From Dipteris shenzhenensis (Eukaryota; Polypodiophyta; Polypodiopsida; Gleicheniales), in the NCBI GenBank assembly GCA_047967505.1, contig CM106540.1: DNA of 64,000 bases; one strand, given 5' to 3'. The notes below the pieces were generated by a model. That model made no database searches and was not told the origin of the DNA. It saw nothing but the letters and a program-made list of their open reading frames with translations. Both the position numbers and the translations under genes were made by a program. Within the stretch, counting starts at the first letter, position 1. Each line of letters starts with the position of its first letter. Of this stretch, positions 10,169-21,073 are shown in pieces.

Positions 10169-12288
10169 TTTGTACGAGGAAGAGGACGATGATGAAATTT
10201 TACGAGCAGTGCAGCAGAGATTTTCGTCAGTGAATCGTTTTCAGAGCAAGAAATTGGTCACTTCAACAGACAAGGTCAGTAAAATTGAATGCGAAGACTT
10301 TGAAGAGGACGATGAATCTTGCACAGCTTCAATTGGTTCTGGAAAGGAGGGTTCGGAAAAATGTTCCATTACAGGATGCTTCAGGATCTGAAATTTTATA
10401 TGACATATCCCCTGGATGTGATGGCAGCTCATCCCCAGCTGTGTCTGAGAATAAAGAAGTGGATGGTAAAGCTGGTTTCACTTTGCCAGGGCAAGTCGAG
10501 CTTTTTGATGACAGTATAGCAGATCTTTCAGATGAGCCAGTGGAGGGCATCCAGCATGATGGTAATTTGATAGCAGGTCTTTCAGATGAGCCACTGACAG
10601 GAAGCACAAGAAGCGCCTTAGATGCTCTAAAGAAAAACAGGCTCTGCCAGAAAGTTTTAAGGAATAAGCTGGTGCAATTACAGTCAAAATTGAAAGAGAA
10701 TATTGAGCTGAAGAAGCAGGTGAGTGCTCTTCTGGACTTCGGGAAAATTTGCAAGAGGACGTCTACCTCCTTCCGAGAACATGATACAAACCCTGCGGTT
10801 GATTTTTTTTACAGGGAGAAGCAAAAGGGACATCATCGTCGACCAGTAAGGGATTCCTCACAGAACAGACGAGGACCACCAGATAATGAGGATGTGGCTA
10901 AACTGAGGGCAGTGCAGAAGAAGTTTTATGTCACTTTTGAACCAAGAAAATGGTCAAAAGAAGAAAGAAGGGAACTCGTGAAGGGTGTGAGGCAACAGGT
11001 TCAAGAAAGTCGGATTCGATCTGCTCTGGAAGCTTCCAGTGGTTGCACCAAGATGGATGAATTGACCTTTTTAGATGAACAAATAAGAGCTGTTGCCAAA
11101 AAATCACTCACACCAGCAGATATACAAGCTGCATTACCCAAAATCAATTGGAAGGAAGTGGCTCGTGTGTACGTTGTTGGTCGCTCTCCAGAGGAATGCA
11201 AGATACGATGGTCTAACTATGAAGATCCATTGGTTGAATATGGACCATGGACAAATGTGGAAGATAAAAGGCTTTGGAGTATGGCTCGGCAGCACAATCT
11301 TTGCAATTGGGACCTTATCTGCGAGAAATTGGGCACACGGAGGACCATTGCTCAATGCTTGATACGATATCAACGTAGTCTGAATGCTAGCATCATGCTA
11401 AGTTCTTGGACACAATCAGAGGATGAACATCTTCGTGCAGCTGTAGAGCTATATGGTGATCAAGATTGGTCGACTGTGGCTGCAATCCTTGAAGGACGCA
11501 CTGGCTCCCAATGCTGGAACAGGTGGCACAAAATCCTTCATCCTATGCGACAAAAATCTGGCAGATGGGCTGTAATGGAGGACAAACGACTGAAATTGGC
11601 TGTATCTGTATATGGACCGAGGATGTGGAAGATGATTGCTTCCCGTGTTCCAGGTCGAACTGAGGTTCAATGCCGTGAAAGGTGGTGCAATGTATTTGAT
11701 CCTTCTTTGGAACTAGGAGATTGGACTGAGGAGGAGGACAAACGGCTAGAGGAAGCAGTAATGAAGCACGGGCAGCACCACTGGTCTGCTGTGGCTAATG
11801 ATTTAAAGCCACGAACTGATAATCAATGCTGGAGGAGATGGAAGCATTTACACCCGGAACATGTTATGGCTTTTCAAAAGGATGTCCACATTCACAAGGT
11901 TGCTCTTATGGGCAATTTTGTAGGCAGACGTAAAGAAAGGCCCAGGCTAAGCCCAAGTGATTTCATTCCTGAATCAGGTACATGTTCTGATACCAGTACA
12001 GCTTTTCCAAAGACGTGTAAGTTGGACAGGGGCAGGAAAAGCAGGCCTAACAGCAAAATTACTAGGTCAGGCAAAAAGCCAAGAATTGAAAGTGCTGATG
12101 ATGCAACAATTAGAGAATTGTACTCTATAGCTAGGAGGGTGACACCAGAGTATTCAAAAATCTGCCGCAATGAACGAATACTGAAAATGAAATTTGCGAG
12201 GGCTTCTGGGAGAATGCCATATTGGAAGCGGCCCACAGAGAGAAATAATGGAGCCCTGGGCATTAGATGTAACCGGCCTTTGAGTTGA
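9413..12288 (+). pseudogene. SNAPC4: SNAPC4-like (MYB4R1) snRNA-activating complex subunit, disrupted
   Basis: SNAPC4 is the DNA-binding subunit of SNAPc, which recognises the upstream element of snRNA promoters in the nucleus. The ATG at 9413 starts an acidic N-terminus (SDTEDDDDILGFQKDLDEL) reading to 9621. The inverted insert 9622-10168 follows, and the frame resumes at 10169 with LYEEEDDDEILRAVQQRF. A helical segment (LDALKKNRLCQKVLRNKL) precedes the MYB region: a half repeat near 11140-11215, then full repeats starting near 11236, 11401, 11561 and 11717 with regularly spaced tryptophans, ending about 11860. This 4.5-repeat layout is diagnostic for SNAPC4. The basic C-terminus runs to 12267, where a gypsy LTR interrupts it; the last seven residues before the stop at 12286-12288 are LTR-encoded. 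A frame change near 10275-10374 is either a 100-nt intron or an indel. The MYB region itself is undamaged. Confidence 0.88.
10275..10374 (+). other. Candidate 100-nt intron (or frameshift) in the SNAPC4-like gene
   Basis: The upstream frame ends in GACAAG followed by GTCAGTAAAA (donor-like, from 10275). The downstream frame begins after CCATTACAG (acceptor-like, ending 10374) with GATGCTTCAGG. Joining 10274 to 10375 keeps codon phase, so an intron resolves the frame change. The alternative is a single-base indel in the AAAAA run near 10357-10361, because the upstream frame still looks coding (FEEDDES) across this interval. The sequence alone cannot decide. Confidence 0.5.
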
Positions 12289-13727
12289 CCGACAAAGGCC
12301 ACTGTAACTGACGCTACTATCTCACAAATCTGAAATACAACCAACTTGAACCATTGTCATTGCCACAAACAAAACCTAGAGCATATAACTTCACAGCATA
12401 ACATCACTGAACCATTTAAGACAAGGGAGGCTAGATTCCCCCTACTCAAAAGCATGAAAAGTGACACATGTTGGCCCCAACGCTTGGCGCCCCTTGCGGT
12501 ATTTATTTAGTTACTGGTTAGCTCAAATACAAGGGACTCCCTTAAAGAGCTCACCCGCAGGTGCAACCCAGTACAATGCCAATCCGTGGTTGTGCAGTGA
12601 TCAACTCACAGTGCTATTCTCTTGGTTCCTTTTAATAGCCATGCATAAGTAGAACAACCCGACATCATTCCCAACAATGCATTCACAAAGATCAAAGCCA
12701 TTACTGAGCCCAAGGCTTGCCACAGTACCCCCAAGAAGGGAGTATCATAACTAGTGCCCCAATCCTCTTCCGGGCCAATGGCGGGGCATCCAACCTTGCA
12801 GAATCTTAGTAAGAATGATAGTAGCATAGAGCAAAAGAAGAAGATAAGAATCCAGCCAACAGAAAGAGCCTGTTTGAGCCCGGAACAGCCCCAGAAGTTG
12901 AGTTGGTTGAACAGTAGACAGCAGAATCTGGTAGGAGGGAGCTGCCTATGAGTGACTTCCACCACCAGAAAAGATCAAGAAAGAGAGGGTTCAACAAGCT
13001 GAAACATATCCACCATGATTGTGCCCACAGAATGGAGATTCTAGCCCACCAACACCTCAGTTCTCAGTGCACTTTGCACTAGACAGGAGCAGGAAGTGAG
13101 GCGTCCAAGAATACAAGAAAGGAAGACTTTTGTTGCGAAGAAAGTCGTGAAAAGCTCCAGAAATGGCCTAGAATGGATGCGTCTAGGTCTAGGAAGCATG
13201 CCAGCAGCAGGGAGCACCAAGGGGAGGAGAATTGTCGCGAAGAAAGCTCCAAATTCATTTCAGCCTAGCAAGAGAGAAGCTGCAAAAATCCGCCATCTTC
13301 AGGATGAGGGACTTCTGGTAGGGGTGAAGACTCAAAACAGCATGGAAAGGAAAGGAAGGGCTCCATGGCCTTCCAGGGGCTTCCAGATGTTACACCTAGG
13401 TGCCATAAGGCAAGCAGAGAGGCCACACTAGCTCCACACACAAACACATGGCAAAATGAGGCGTGGGAATTTAATGCTCCTAGGGGGGCACTTGGCACAC
13501 CATGACCCTAATGCTTGGGAACCAATGACCCTAGTTTATAGGATCTCTAAGGGGTCAATTTTTAAAGGATGACCCCACTGAACCAAACCAATAACCTTAG
13601 AAATTGAAACCACTCTAATAGCACTAGGAGTTGCACTTATTGCACATGAAATCATAGGTACCTTTTGGGCATTAACTAAGGCCCCTAAATTCAGTGACAA
13701 TTAGTTCACCACGACGTCCCCGTGACA
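12268..13727 (-). repeat. 3' LTR of the gypsy element
   Basis: Starts TGTAACCGGCC and ends GTGACA on the plus strand, aligning throughout with 19502-21002. On the minus strand the adjoining internal sequence is the purine run AAGAGGGGGG, a good polypurine tract, which fixes the 13727 boundary. CCTATAAACTAGGG on the minus strand near 13530-13545 is a possible TATA region. Confidence 0.85.
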
Positions 13728-14285
13728 TACCCCCCTCTTGGAACAACAAACTATTTTGTGTGTTGTCCCAAAATTACAGCAAATAGAAAAGGGTATCACA
13801 ATAGGCATGAACAATTAGTGTCACACCATGACCCTAATGCTTGGGAACCGATGACCCTAGTTTATAGGATCTCTAAGGAGTCAATTTTTAAAGGATGACC
13901 CCACTGAACCAAACCAATAACCTTAGAAATTGAAACCACTCTAATAGCACTAGGAGTTGTACTTATTGCACATAAAATCCTAGGTACCTTTTGGGCATTA
14001 ACTAAGGCCCCTAGCCTGGCACCCTAGGCTAAATTCAGTGACAATTAGTTCACCACCACGTCCCCGTGACATGCCCCCCTCTTGGAACAACAAACTATTT
14101 TGTGTGTTGTCCCCAGCAAATAGAAAAGGGTGTCACAATAGGCTAAATTCAGTGATAATTAGTTCACCACCACGTCCCCGTGACATACCCCCCTCTTGGA
14201 ACAACAAACTATTTTGTGTGTTGTCCCAAAATTACAGCAAACAGAAAAGGGTGTCACAATAGGCATGAACATCCCATAATCCGTA
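13728..14285 (-). repeat. Extra partial copies of the LTR end plus polypurine tract
   Basis: The module of LTR terminus (GTGACA on the plus strand) plus polypurine tract and following sequence (CTTGGAACAACAAACTATTT) occurs three times, with LTR-side ends at about 13727, 14071 and 14185. The second copy includes about 240 bp of LTR sequence beginning at CCATGACCCTAATGCTTGGG near 13827. These nested copies suggest slippage during reverse transcription or later unequal recombination. Confidence 0.8.
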
Positions 14286-14589
14286 GTATAACATCACATG
14301 AAGTAACAAAAATACAATGTACATACAACAGGATTGCAGATCCATCCATATGGCAGTGTATCAACCGACTGTATCAACTGACTAGAGTGTCATGATCACT
14401 CATCATAGAAGTCTCATAGCAGGAACACTGTCAGCATCAGTGCCTTGGGTGAAACCGCAGTGTCACCAAGCGACCTCTAAATATCTTGTGAGCCTATTTG
14501 CGCTGTGGGTGCAGAGGTGCTACCTCCCATGAGCATCCAGTAATGCTCCAAACCTGTGCTCTGCTGAACTGGAATGAGCTGCTACCGTA

Positions 14590-15777
14590 GTAGGCTCGAG
14601 ACCAAATGCCTCTAGGTAAAGCTGTAAAACCTGTGGTGAATCTGCGAATTCACTCTCTTCCATCTAGATCGCATCATTTGTAGGATAATTCTTGCACTTC
14701 ACCCGATAGCATCTGGCAACTCTACCATTAACCTTCCGATCCTTATGTGCCACAATCTTGCTCAGGAATCAAGATCTCATCTTGCTCATCAACTTCAGGT
14801 TGCTCTTCAACTGGCATATCCTGTGGCACTTCTCCATGAAAAGGCTTCAACAAGCTAACATGGAAAGCATTATCGATGGTCCACTGCTCAGGTAACTTCA
14901 GCTTGTAAGCTACCTCATTGATCTTCTCAAGAACTTGAAAGGGGCCGTAGTACCTCATATTCAGCTTGGTGTACAGCTTTACCTTCCCTTTCTTGCTCCT
15001 GAGGCGTGCCTTAAGAAAACGCAGCAACACCTAATCACCGTCGGTGAAGACCAGGTTCCCACGATGCTTATCTGCAGCTCTTTTCTGCTTGTCTTGTCTG
15101 CATTGGAGGGCATATTTAACCTGTTCATACGCTGCCCACAAGTCTTCCACATACTCATTTGCCACAAAAATCTTCTCTTTTGTATGCAAAATAGGAGGAA
15201 CCTTTCTCGCTCCTTCCACTATTTCAAATGATGCCTTACCCGTGGAAGAGTGCACTGTATTGTTGTATGCATACTCAATCAGCGGCAAATACTGTTCCCA
15301 CTTTGCTTTGTTCTTAGACACATAACAACGCAACAAATCCAAAGTTGTAGAATTTGCCTCTTATGATTGACCATCCGACTGTGGATGATAAGAAGATAAC
15401 AATAGCAATGAGGTACCCATGTTATCAAACAAACCTCTCCAAAACATGCTGGTCATCCGTGGATCTCTATCACTCACGATAGACTCAGGCATCCCATGAT
15501 ACTTGAAAACAGACTTCAAGAATTCCTTTGCCATCTGCTCAGCTGTAATCTTCTTCCTTACTCGAATGAAGTGAGCCATCTTGCTACAAATTATAGTCCA
15601 TATGCCATCATGACCAGAAAGAGTGCGAGGGAGATCAAAAACAAAATCATAAGCCTCAACATCCTTTCGTAGAGATTGCCAATAAAAGTAGTGCTCTACT
15701 ACTTTGATTGTAGCCTCAATACCTCTATGCCCTGCATACGACAGGGCATGACTTTCAGTGAGTACCTTATGCCTCAA
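14590..15777 (-). pseudogene. Gypsy integrase with C-terminal chromodomain, broken
   Basis: 15777-15361 encodes the start of the integrase (ALSYAGHRGIEATIKVVEHY) and then jumps into the catalytic core (GHDGIWTIICSKMAHFI; SIVSDRDPRMTSMFW; SSYHPQSDGQS). The CxxC half of the zinc finger is absent, so there is an internal deletion. 15342-15031 and 15030-14743 continue the core and C-terminal domain (YYGPFQVLEKINEVAYKL; AFHVSLLKPFHG). After a frameshift near 14750 a chromodomain-like segment follows (RCYRVKCKNYPTNDAI) with an in-frame stop near 14666. The chromodomain places the element among chromoviruses, which target chromatin marks. Confidence 0.82.
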
Positions 15778-15780
15778 TGG

Positions 15781-17144
15781 CTACGTTACGCACAACTTTC
15801 TATGCATCATCATAAATCCCTCCTTGAGTGTATAATGATTATGCCGATTGCCCTCCATAAGCTGATCATAAATATGTGCAAAAGCATCATCTGTTGCATA
15901 ATGCTCCTTCATGGCATCAAGCTCATTGTGATAAGCAATAGTAACTATAGATACCTGTGGCTTCTTGGACATAGCTTCCGTACGTGGCCTTTTGGAAAGT
16001 GCATCAACCACTACATTTTCCTTTCCAGCCACATGAACAATCTAAAAATGAAAAATGGAAAGGAAGTTTGCCCATCTCATGTGCTTCTCTGACAACTTTC
16101 TCCGAGTGAGAAAGTATCGTAGGGATTGATGATTAGTTTGCACATAAAAATCAGCACCTAAAAGATAGTGCTTCCACACAGTAAGAGCATGAATTACAGT
16201 TACCAATTCTTGCTCATACACATTCATGTTGTGTTCAGCATCTCAGGGTAGCCTGGTCTCATATGGAACCACTCTGCCTTCCTGCATAAGCACTCCACCA
16301 ACACTATTGCCGCTTGCATCACATTGAAGAACAAAAGGCTTTTGCAAGTCTGGCAAAATGATGACAGGATCAGAACATAGCTTTTCTTTCAACTCATTGA
16401 ATGTGGCAATTTCTTTCTTTCCCCAACGGAAAGGCACTGCCTTATCTCAGTAAAATAGTGAATGAAGCACCTGTAGTATGAACACAAGCCAAGAAAACTG
16501 CGGACTTCATGTAGGTTCTTCAATGGAGTCCTCACTCCATCTCGTGAAATGATGTGTCCCAGGAAATGTATCTCTAGCATGAAGAACTCACTCTTTTTAG
16601 TGTTGACCAGCAGCTTGTGTTTCTTGAGTTTTGCAAATACAACTACCAAGTGTTGCCTATGCTCCTCTTCATCTTTTGAGTGCACAATTTTGTGCACACA
16701 TAGAATCAATGAGGACTCGTGAACGGAGCAAAATTCATGTGCTCTCTGAAAATGCGATCCATCATGCGATTGAAGATAGTAAGAGCATTAGTCAAACCAA
16801 ATGGCATAACAAGAAACTCATAAAGCCCACATGTAGTCCAGTCTTATGTACATCTTCAGGCCTGATTCATATATCTGATGGTAACCACTCATCAAGTCAA
16901 TGCGACTGAAGATGTTTGATCCCTCTAATCGATCCAAGATGTCATCAATGTGTGGAATAGGAAATTGATTCTTGATTGAGATCTTATTTAAAGCCCTGTA
17001 ATCAATACACATTCTCCAAGATCCATCCTTCTTCTGCACAAGTAGGATGGGAGAACAATATGGAGAAGAGCTTGGCTGAATCAGCCCCTTTAGTAACAAT
17101 TCATTCACCTGACACATGATCTCCTCCTGCTGTGCCGCACTCAC
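15781..17144 (-). pseudogene. Gypsy reverse transcriptase and RNase H, broken
   Basis: 17144-16818 holds the RT start (LLLKGLIQPSSSPYCSPILL; VQKKDGSWRMCIDYRALNK; IFSRIDLMSGYHQI). The region of the YxDD box near 16690-16800 is degraded and not readable in a single frame. 16709-16389 continues with the thumb (FLGHIISRDGVRT). RNase H pieces follow at 16437-16243 (FVLQCDASGNSVGGVL) and 16227-16042 (YEQELVTVIHALTVWKHYL), then 16032-15781 (GKENVVVDALSKRP). At least four breaks separate these pieces. Confidence 0.85.
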
Positions 17145-17450
17145 CCTGTATGGTGGTCGATTAGGTGGAGAACTATCAGGATTGATATCAATGGTATGAT
17201 CTTCTGGCCTCTCAGGAGGTAACTCCTCTGGGAGTTCATTTGAAAAATTTGAAACTGAAATAAAAACTTTGTTTGTTGTTTTTCCAGCCTGGAGAAACTA
17301 GATTCATCCTCTACTGGTTCTTTTTCTTTGACAAAGTTCAAATACGTTGAAAGATACTTTTTCATTATAAAAGAAATCGCCAAAGTGGATACAACTAGGA
17401 CTGATTCCCCTTTTGAGTTTACATATATGACTTGGGTTTTACCCTACAAG

Positions 17451-18697
17451 TCAAGGTAAGCTTCTTATCATGTGTATCAATGATAGCATGAACATGATAC
17501 ATCCAAGGCATCCAAGCAAAACATCACACTCACATAAAGGCATCACATAGAAATCCTCATAGTCCACATATCCCTGAATGTGAATCTGTAGCTTCCCTAT
17601 GATAGGAGTGACAGGGGTACTGAGCTCCGGATTAGCCATGTTGGCCGCACAAAGAAGGCCAATCTCCTCTAGTCGAAGACCCAACTGATCTGCATGTTCA
17701 GGAGTTATAAAATTTGCTTTGGCCTCTGAGTCAAAGAAGTATAGACAATGCTGATCCCATAGCTTGCCCCATGCTTTGCACATCTCAATCTTTTTCTCAT
17801 CATGCTCACCCCCAATGATGTCAGGAATGTGGCCGACACTTGGCTTGGGTTTCTTGCCTCTGGGGTCCTCTTTTGTGCCTTGTTTAGAGTCAGCTCAAGT
17901 TGCTGTAGCTTCTTTTCTCTTCTTGTTAGGACAATCTGCTGCCCTATGACCCGTCTCTTTGCAGAGAAAACATATCCCTTCAGCAAACAATTTATTCCTC
18001 TCTTCACGAGTGAGAGAAGAGGGCTGTTGTTTTCTCCTTTGTCCTGCCACAAACTTTGATTTAAGAGGGACTTTTCTAGCTTGTTGTGGTTTCTTTGGCT
18101 CTTCCTTTAAGTTGCTTTTGAAACCTGAGACTCTGCCCTAAATGAGTAAGCTATGTTGGCATTCTCTATCAACTGTGACGTGCTGGAAATGTGTGTCTTA
18201 GTACAATAGTCCCTCAGCTCTTTGGGAAGACCACAACAATACTTTTCAACCTGCTCTAAAAAGGGGACTGTTCTATAAGAGCTCATAGGTAGAAGTGCAT
18301 CCCAAAACTTCTTTTTGTAGTCTTCTAGATTCTTGCATTCCCTAGCATTCAAGTTACGCCACTGAGTCATGACATCCACTTCAAAAGTAGTGGTAAGCCA
18401 TGTGGCTGAGAATACCTTCTTAAATTCAACCCATGTAGCAGGTGTGTGCCCCTGAAGGAGAAGGCTAGACCACCACTCAATCACATTACCCTTGAGAAAT
18501 GTGGCTGCCTTCTTGATTTTTGAGGACTCTCTGAAGTAACCTCTAGCAAAAGCCAAGTCAAATTGCTGCAAGAAAGTAAGAGCCTTCATCCTATTTGCAT
18601 GTCCATTGAAGGTCTCAAACTTCATTGTTGCCCCCCCTTCCTTGTAATCCTTCATCTTAAGCTTGGGCTCCAGCTGATCATAGCCAGGGGGCTGCAA
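17451..18697 (-). pseudogene. Gypsy Gag and degraded aspartic protease
   Basis: 18697-18107 is a retrotransposon Gag domain (FETFNGHANRMKALTFLQQF; WWSSLLLQGHTPATWVEF; LEDYKKKFWDALLPM). A CCHC knuckle (CFLCKETGHRAADC) is readable near 17935-17980 in a frame different from the longest open frame there. 17783-17451 resembles the protease domain but has DSEA at the catalytic position where DSG or DTG is expected, followed by GYVDYEDFYVMPL and CDVLLG. The protease is therefore inactive. Confidence 0.8.
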
Positions 18698-19501
18698 ATA
18701 GAGAGGCTTCTATCCTTGGGGTCCTTCTGGTGCTTGAAGAACACCCCCCACAGCTGGGTTTGGTATTGCCTGAGTGTGTGACACCATGGGACTGCCTCCC
18801 TGTATTCCAGGCTGTATCCCCACATTAGCATACAAAGAATTTGGGGCTAGCTGTGAGGTCATGGCCTGAAATATAGATCCTCCTCCAAAGTGTGTTGGTT
18901 GAACCACATATTGTGGTTGGGCTTGCTACCCTTGCTGCACATTCTGAGCATTGCTACCATGCTCATTGCCATTTGGTTGCTACCTCTGTGGCACTGCAAG
19001 TGCCTATACCACTGGTGTCTATGGCTCTGGTAGTAGCTATCCCACATGCATTTGTGGATCTTGAATGGGCTGTGCCTCTGCCCTTGGCATCAAAGCTGGA
19101 TTATGCACAATCTCAACAAAACTCTAAGTGAGCTGGAGCCAAAACTTGCAACACAGAAGCCATCTGTGTTTGCATTACTGCCATAGCATTTGGCTGTACA
19201 CTTGGGTCAGCACCCAATGCAACTGTACCCACAGGATTATGCACTTGTGGAACTGGCTGTCTCAATGCATCAACTTGAACATTTTGCCCTTCCTGGCTGC
19301 ATCTTGCACTCTTCTTATAGGGTGTGCTCCCCTTTGTGGATCTAGCTCACACTCTGAGTCTGCATCATAATCAAGCCTTATATGCTCCATATCCAAAACA
19401 ATGGATGGCTGTACCAAATATCAACAAATGATTTCTCTACCCAAGCTGCCCAAGGACTCCTCTGGATGATTTAATGAGGGTCTCGGCAACAATGGAACCA
19501 C
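18698..19501 (-). other. Gypsy 5' internal region and candidate primer site
   Basis: Glycine-, proline- and methionine-rich frames between the 5' LTR and the Gag domain, interrupted by stops, are probably the Gag N-terminus. On the minus strand the bases after the LTR end (TTACA) read GTGGTTCCATTGTTGCC, the position expected for a primer site. It does not match initiator tRNA-Met and I cannot assign the tRNA. Confidence 0.5.
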
Positions 19502-21002
19502 TGTAACCGGCCTTTGACCGACAAAGGGTAGTGTACCTGACTCTATTATCTCACAAATCTGAAATACATCCAACTTGAACCATTGCCATTGCCCACAAAC
19601 AAAACCTAGAGCATACAATATCACAGCATAGCATCACTGAACCATTTAAGACAAGGGAGGCTAGATTTCGCCTACTCAAAAGCATGAAAAGGGGCACCTA
19701 TTGGCTCCAACACTTGGTGCCCCTTGTGGTATTTATTTAGTTACTGGTTAGCTCAAATAGAAGGGACTCCCTTCAAGAGCTCACCCGCAGGTGTAACCCC
19801 ATACAATGTTAACCCGTGGCTATGCCAATGATCAACTGCCAGTGCTATTCTCTTGGTCCCTTTCAATAGCCATGCATAACACAAGTAGAACAACCCGATA
19901 GCATTCCCAACAATGCATTCACATAGATCAAAGCCATTATTGAGCCGAAGTCTTGCCACTGCACCCCTAGGAAGGGAGTATCACAACTAGTGCCCCAATC
20001 CTGTTCCGGGCCAATGGCAGGGCATCTAACCTTGCAGAATCTTGGTAAGAATGATAATACCATAGAGTAGAAGAAGAAGATATAAATCCATCCAACAGAA
20101 AGAGCCTATTTGAGCCCAGAACATCCCAGAAGTTAGTTGAACAGTAGACAGTAGATTCTGGTAGGAGGGAGCTTCCTTTGAGTGACTTCCACCACCAGAA
20201 AAGATTAAGAAACAGAAGGTTTAGCAAACTGAAATAGATCCACCATGATTGCACCCACTAGAATGGAGATTCCAACCCACCAGCACCTCAATTCTCAAGG
20301 CACCTTGCACCAGACAGGAGCAGGAAGTGAGGCGTCCAAGAATATGGGCTCAGGTGCAAGAAAGGAAGACTTTTGTAAGCCGTGAAAAGCTCTAGAAATG
20401 GGCCAGGATGAAGGCATCCAGGTCTAGGAAGCATGCCAACAGCTAGCAGGGAGCACCAAGGGGGGGAGAACTGTCGCAAAGAAAGCTCCAAATTCAACTT
20501 CAGCCAGCAAGAGAGAAGCTATAAAAATCCACCGTCTTCAGAATGAGGGAGTTCTGGTAGGGGTGAAGACTCAAAACAACATGGAAAGGAAAGAAAGGGC
20601 TCTAAGGCCTTCCAGGGGATTCCAGAGGTTACACCTAGGCACCACAAGGCAAGCAGAGAGGCCACACTAGCTCCACTCACAAAAACATGGCAAAATGAGG
20701 TGTGGGAATTTGATGCCCCTAGGGGGTCAATTGGCACACGATGACCCTAATGCTTGGGAACCAATGACCCTAGTTTATAGGATCTCTAGGGGGTCAATTT
20801 TTAAAGGACGATCCCACTGAACCTAACCAATGACCTTAGAAATTGAAACCACTCTAATAGCACTAGGAGTTGCACTTATTGGAAATGAAATCATAGGTAC
20901 CTTTTGGGCATTAACTAAGGCCCCTAGCTTGGCACCCTAGGCTAAATTCAGTGACAGTTAGTTTGGGCACTTCACAATCACCACCACAATGTCCCCGTAA
21001 AA
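19502..21002 (-). repeat. 5' LTR of the gypsy element
   Basis: Direct repeat of 12268-13727 in the same orientation, starting TGTAACCGG. The outer end reads GTAAAA instead of GTGACA, a diverged terminus immediately followed by the target duplication TTAGA. It contains a segment (CTTGGCACCCTAGGC) that the main left LTR lacks but the extra partial copy at 13.8-14.1 kb retains. Confidence 0.85.
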
Positions 21003-21073
21003 TTAGAGAACCGATTGAATTATGCAGTGGAGGAAGCAAACCGGCTGATAGCTTGACTCAAAACTTTGTTTGA
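21003..21073 (+). pseudogene. SNAPC4: Displaced 3' end of the SNAPC4-like coding region
   Basis: After the second TTAGA copy, the codons from 21008 continue the SNAPC4-like frame broken at 12267 (phase preserved): EPIELCSGGSKPADSLTQ and a few more residues to TGA at 21071-21073. This restores a gene-encoded tail in place of the seven LTR-encoded residues at 12268-12288. A short tail of 21 residues is plausible, although the true gene could have spliced onward. Confidence 0.65.

Larger units (their letters stand above)
12268..21002 (-). mobile_element. Ty3/gypsy chromovirus LTR retrotransposon, degraded
   Basis: An 8,735-bp element flanked by the 5-bp target duplication TTAGA (12263-12267 and 21003-21007). 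It has two LTRs of about 1.46 and 1.50 kb and, on the minus strand, gag, protease, RT, RNase H, integrase and a C-terminal chromodomain, in that order from right to left. Most domains are split by stops and frameshifts, so it is non-autonomous. It inserted into the last coding part of the SNAPC4-like gene. LTR divergence (indels and many substitutions) indicates an old insertion. Confidence 0.93.

Noticed and set aside
12606-13431. Hydrophobic ORFs near 12.6-13.4 kb and 19.8-20.7 kb as membrane-protein genes
   Set aside because: Both sets lie inside the two LTRs of the gypsy element and mirror each other.
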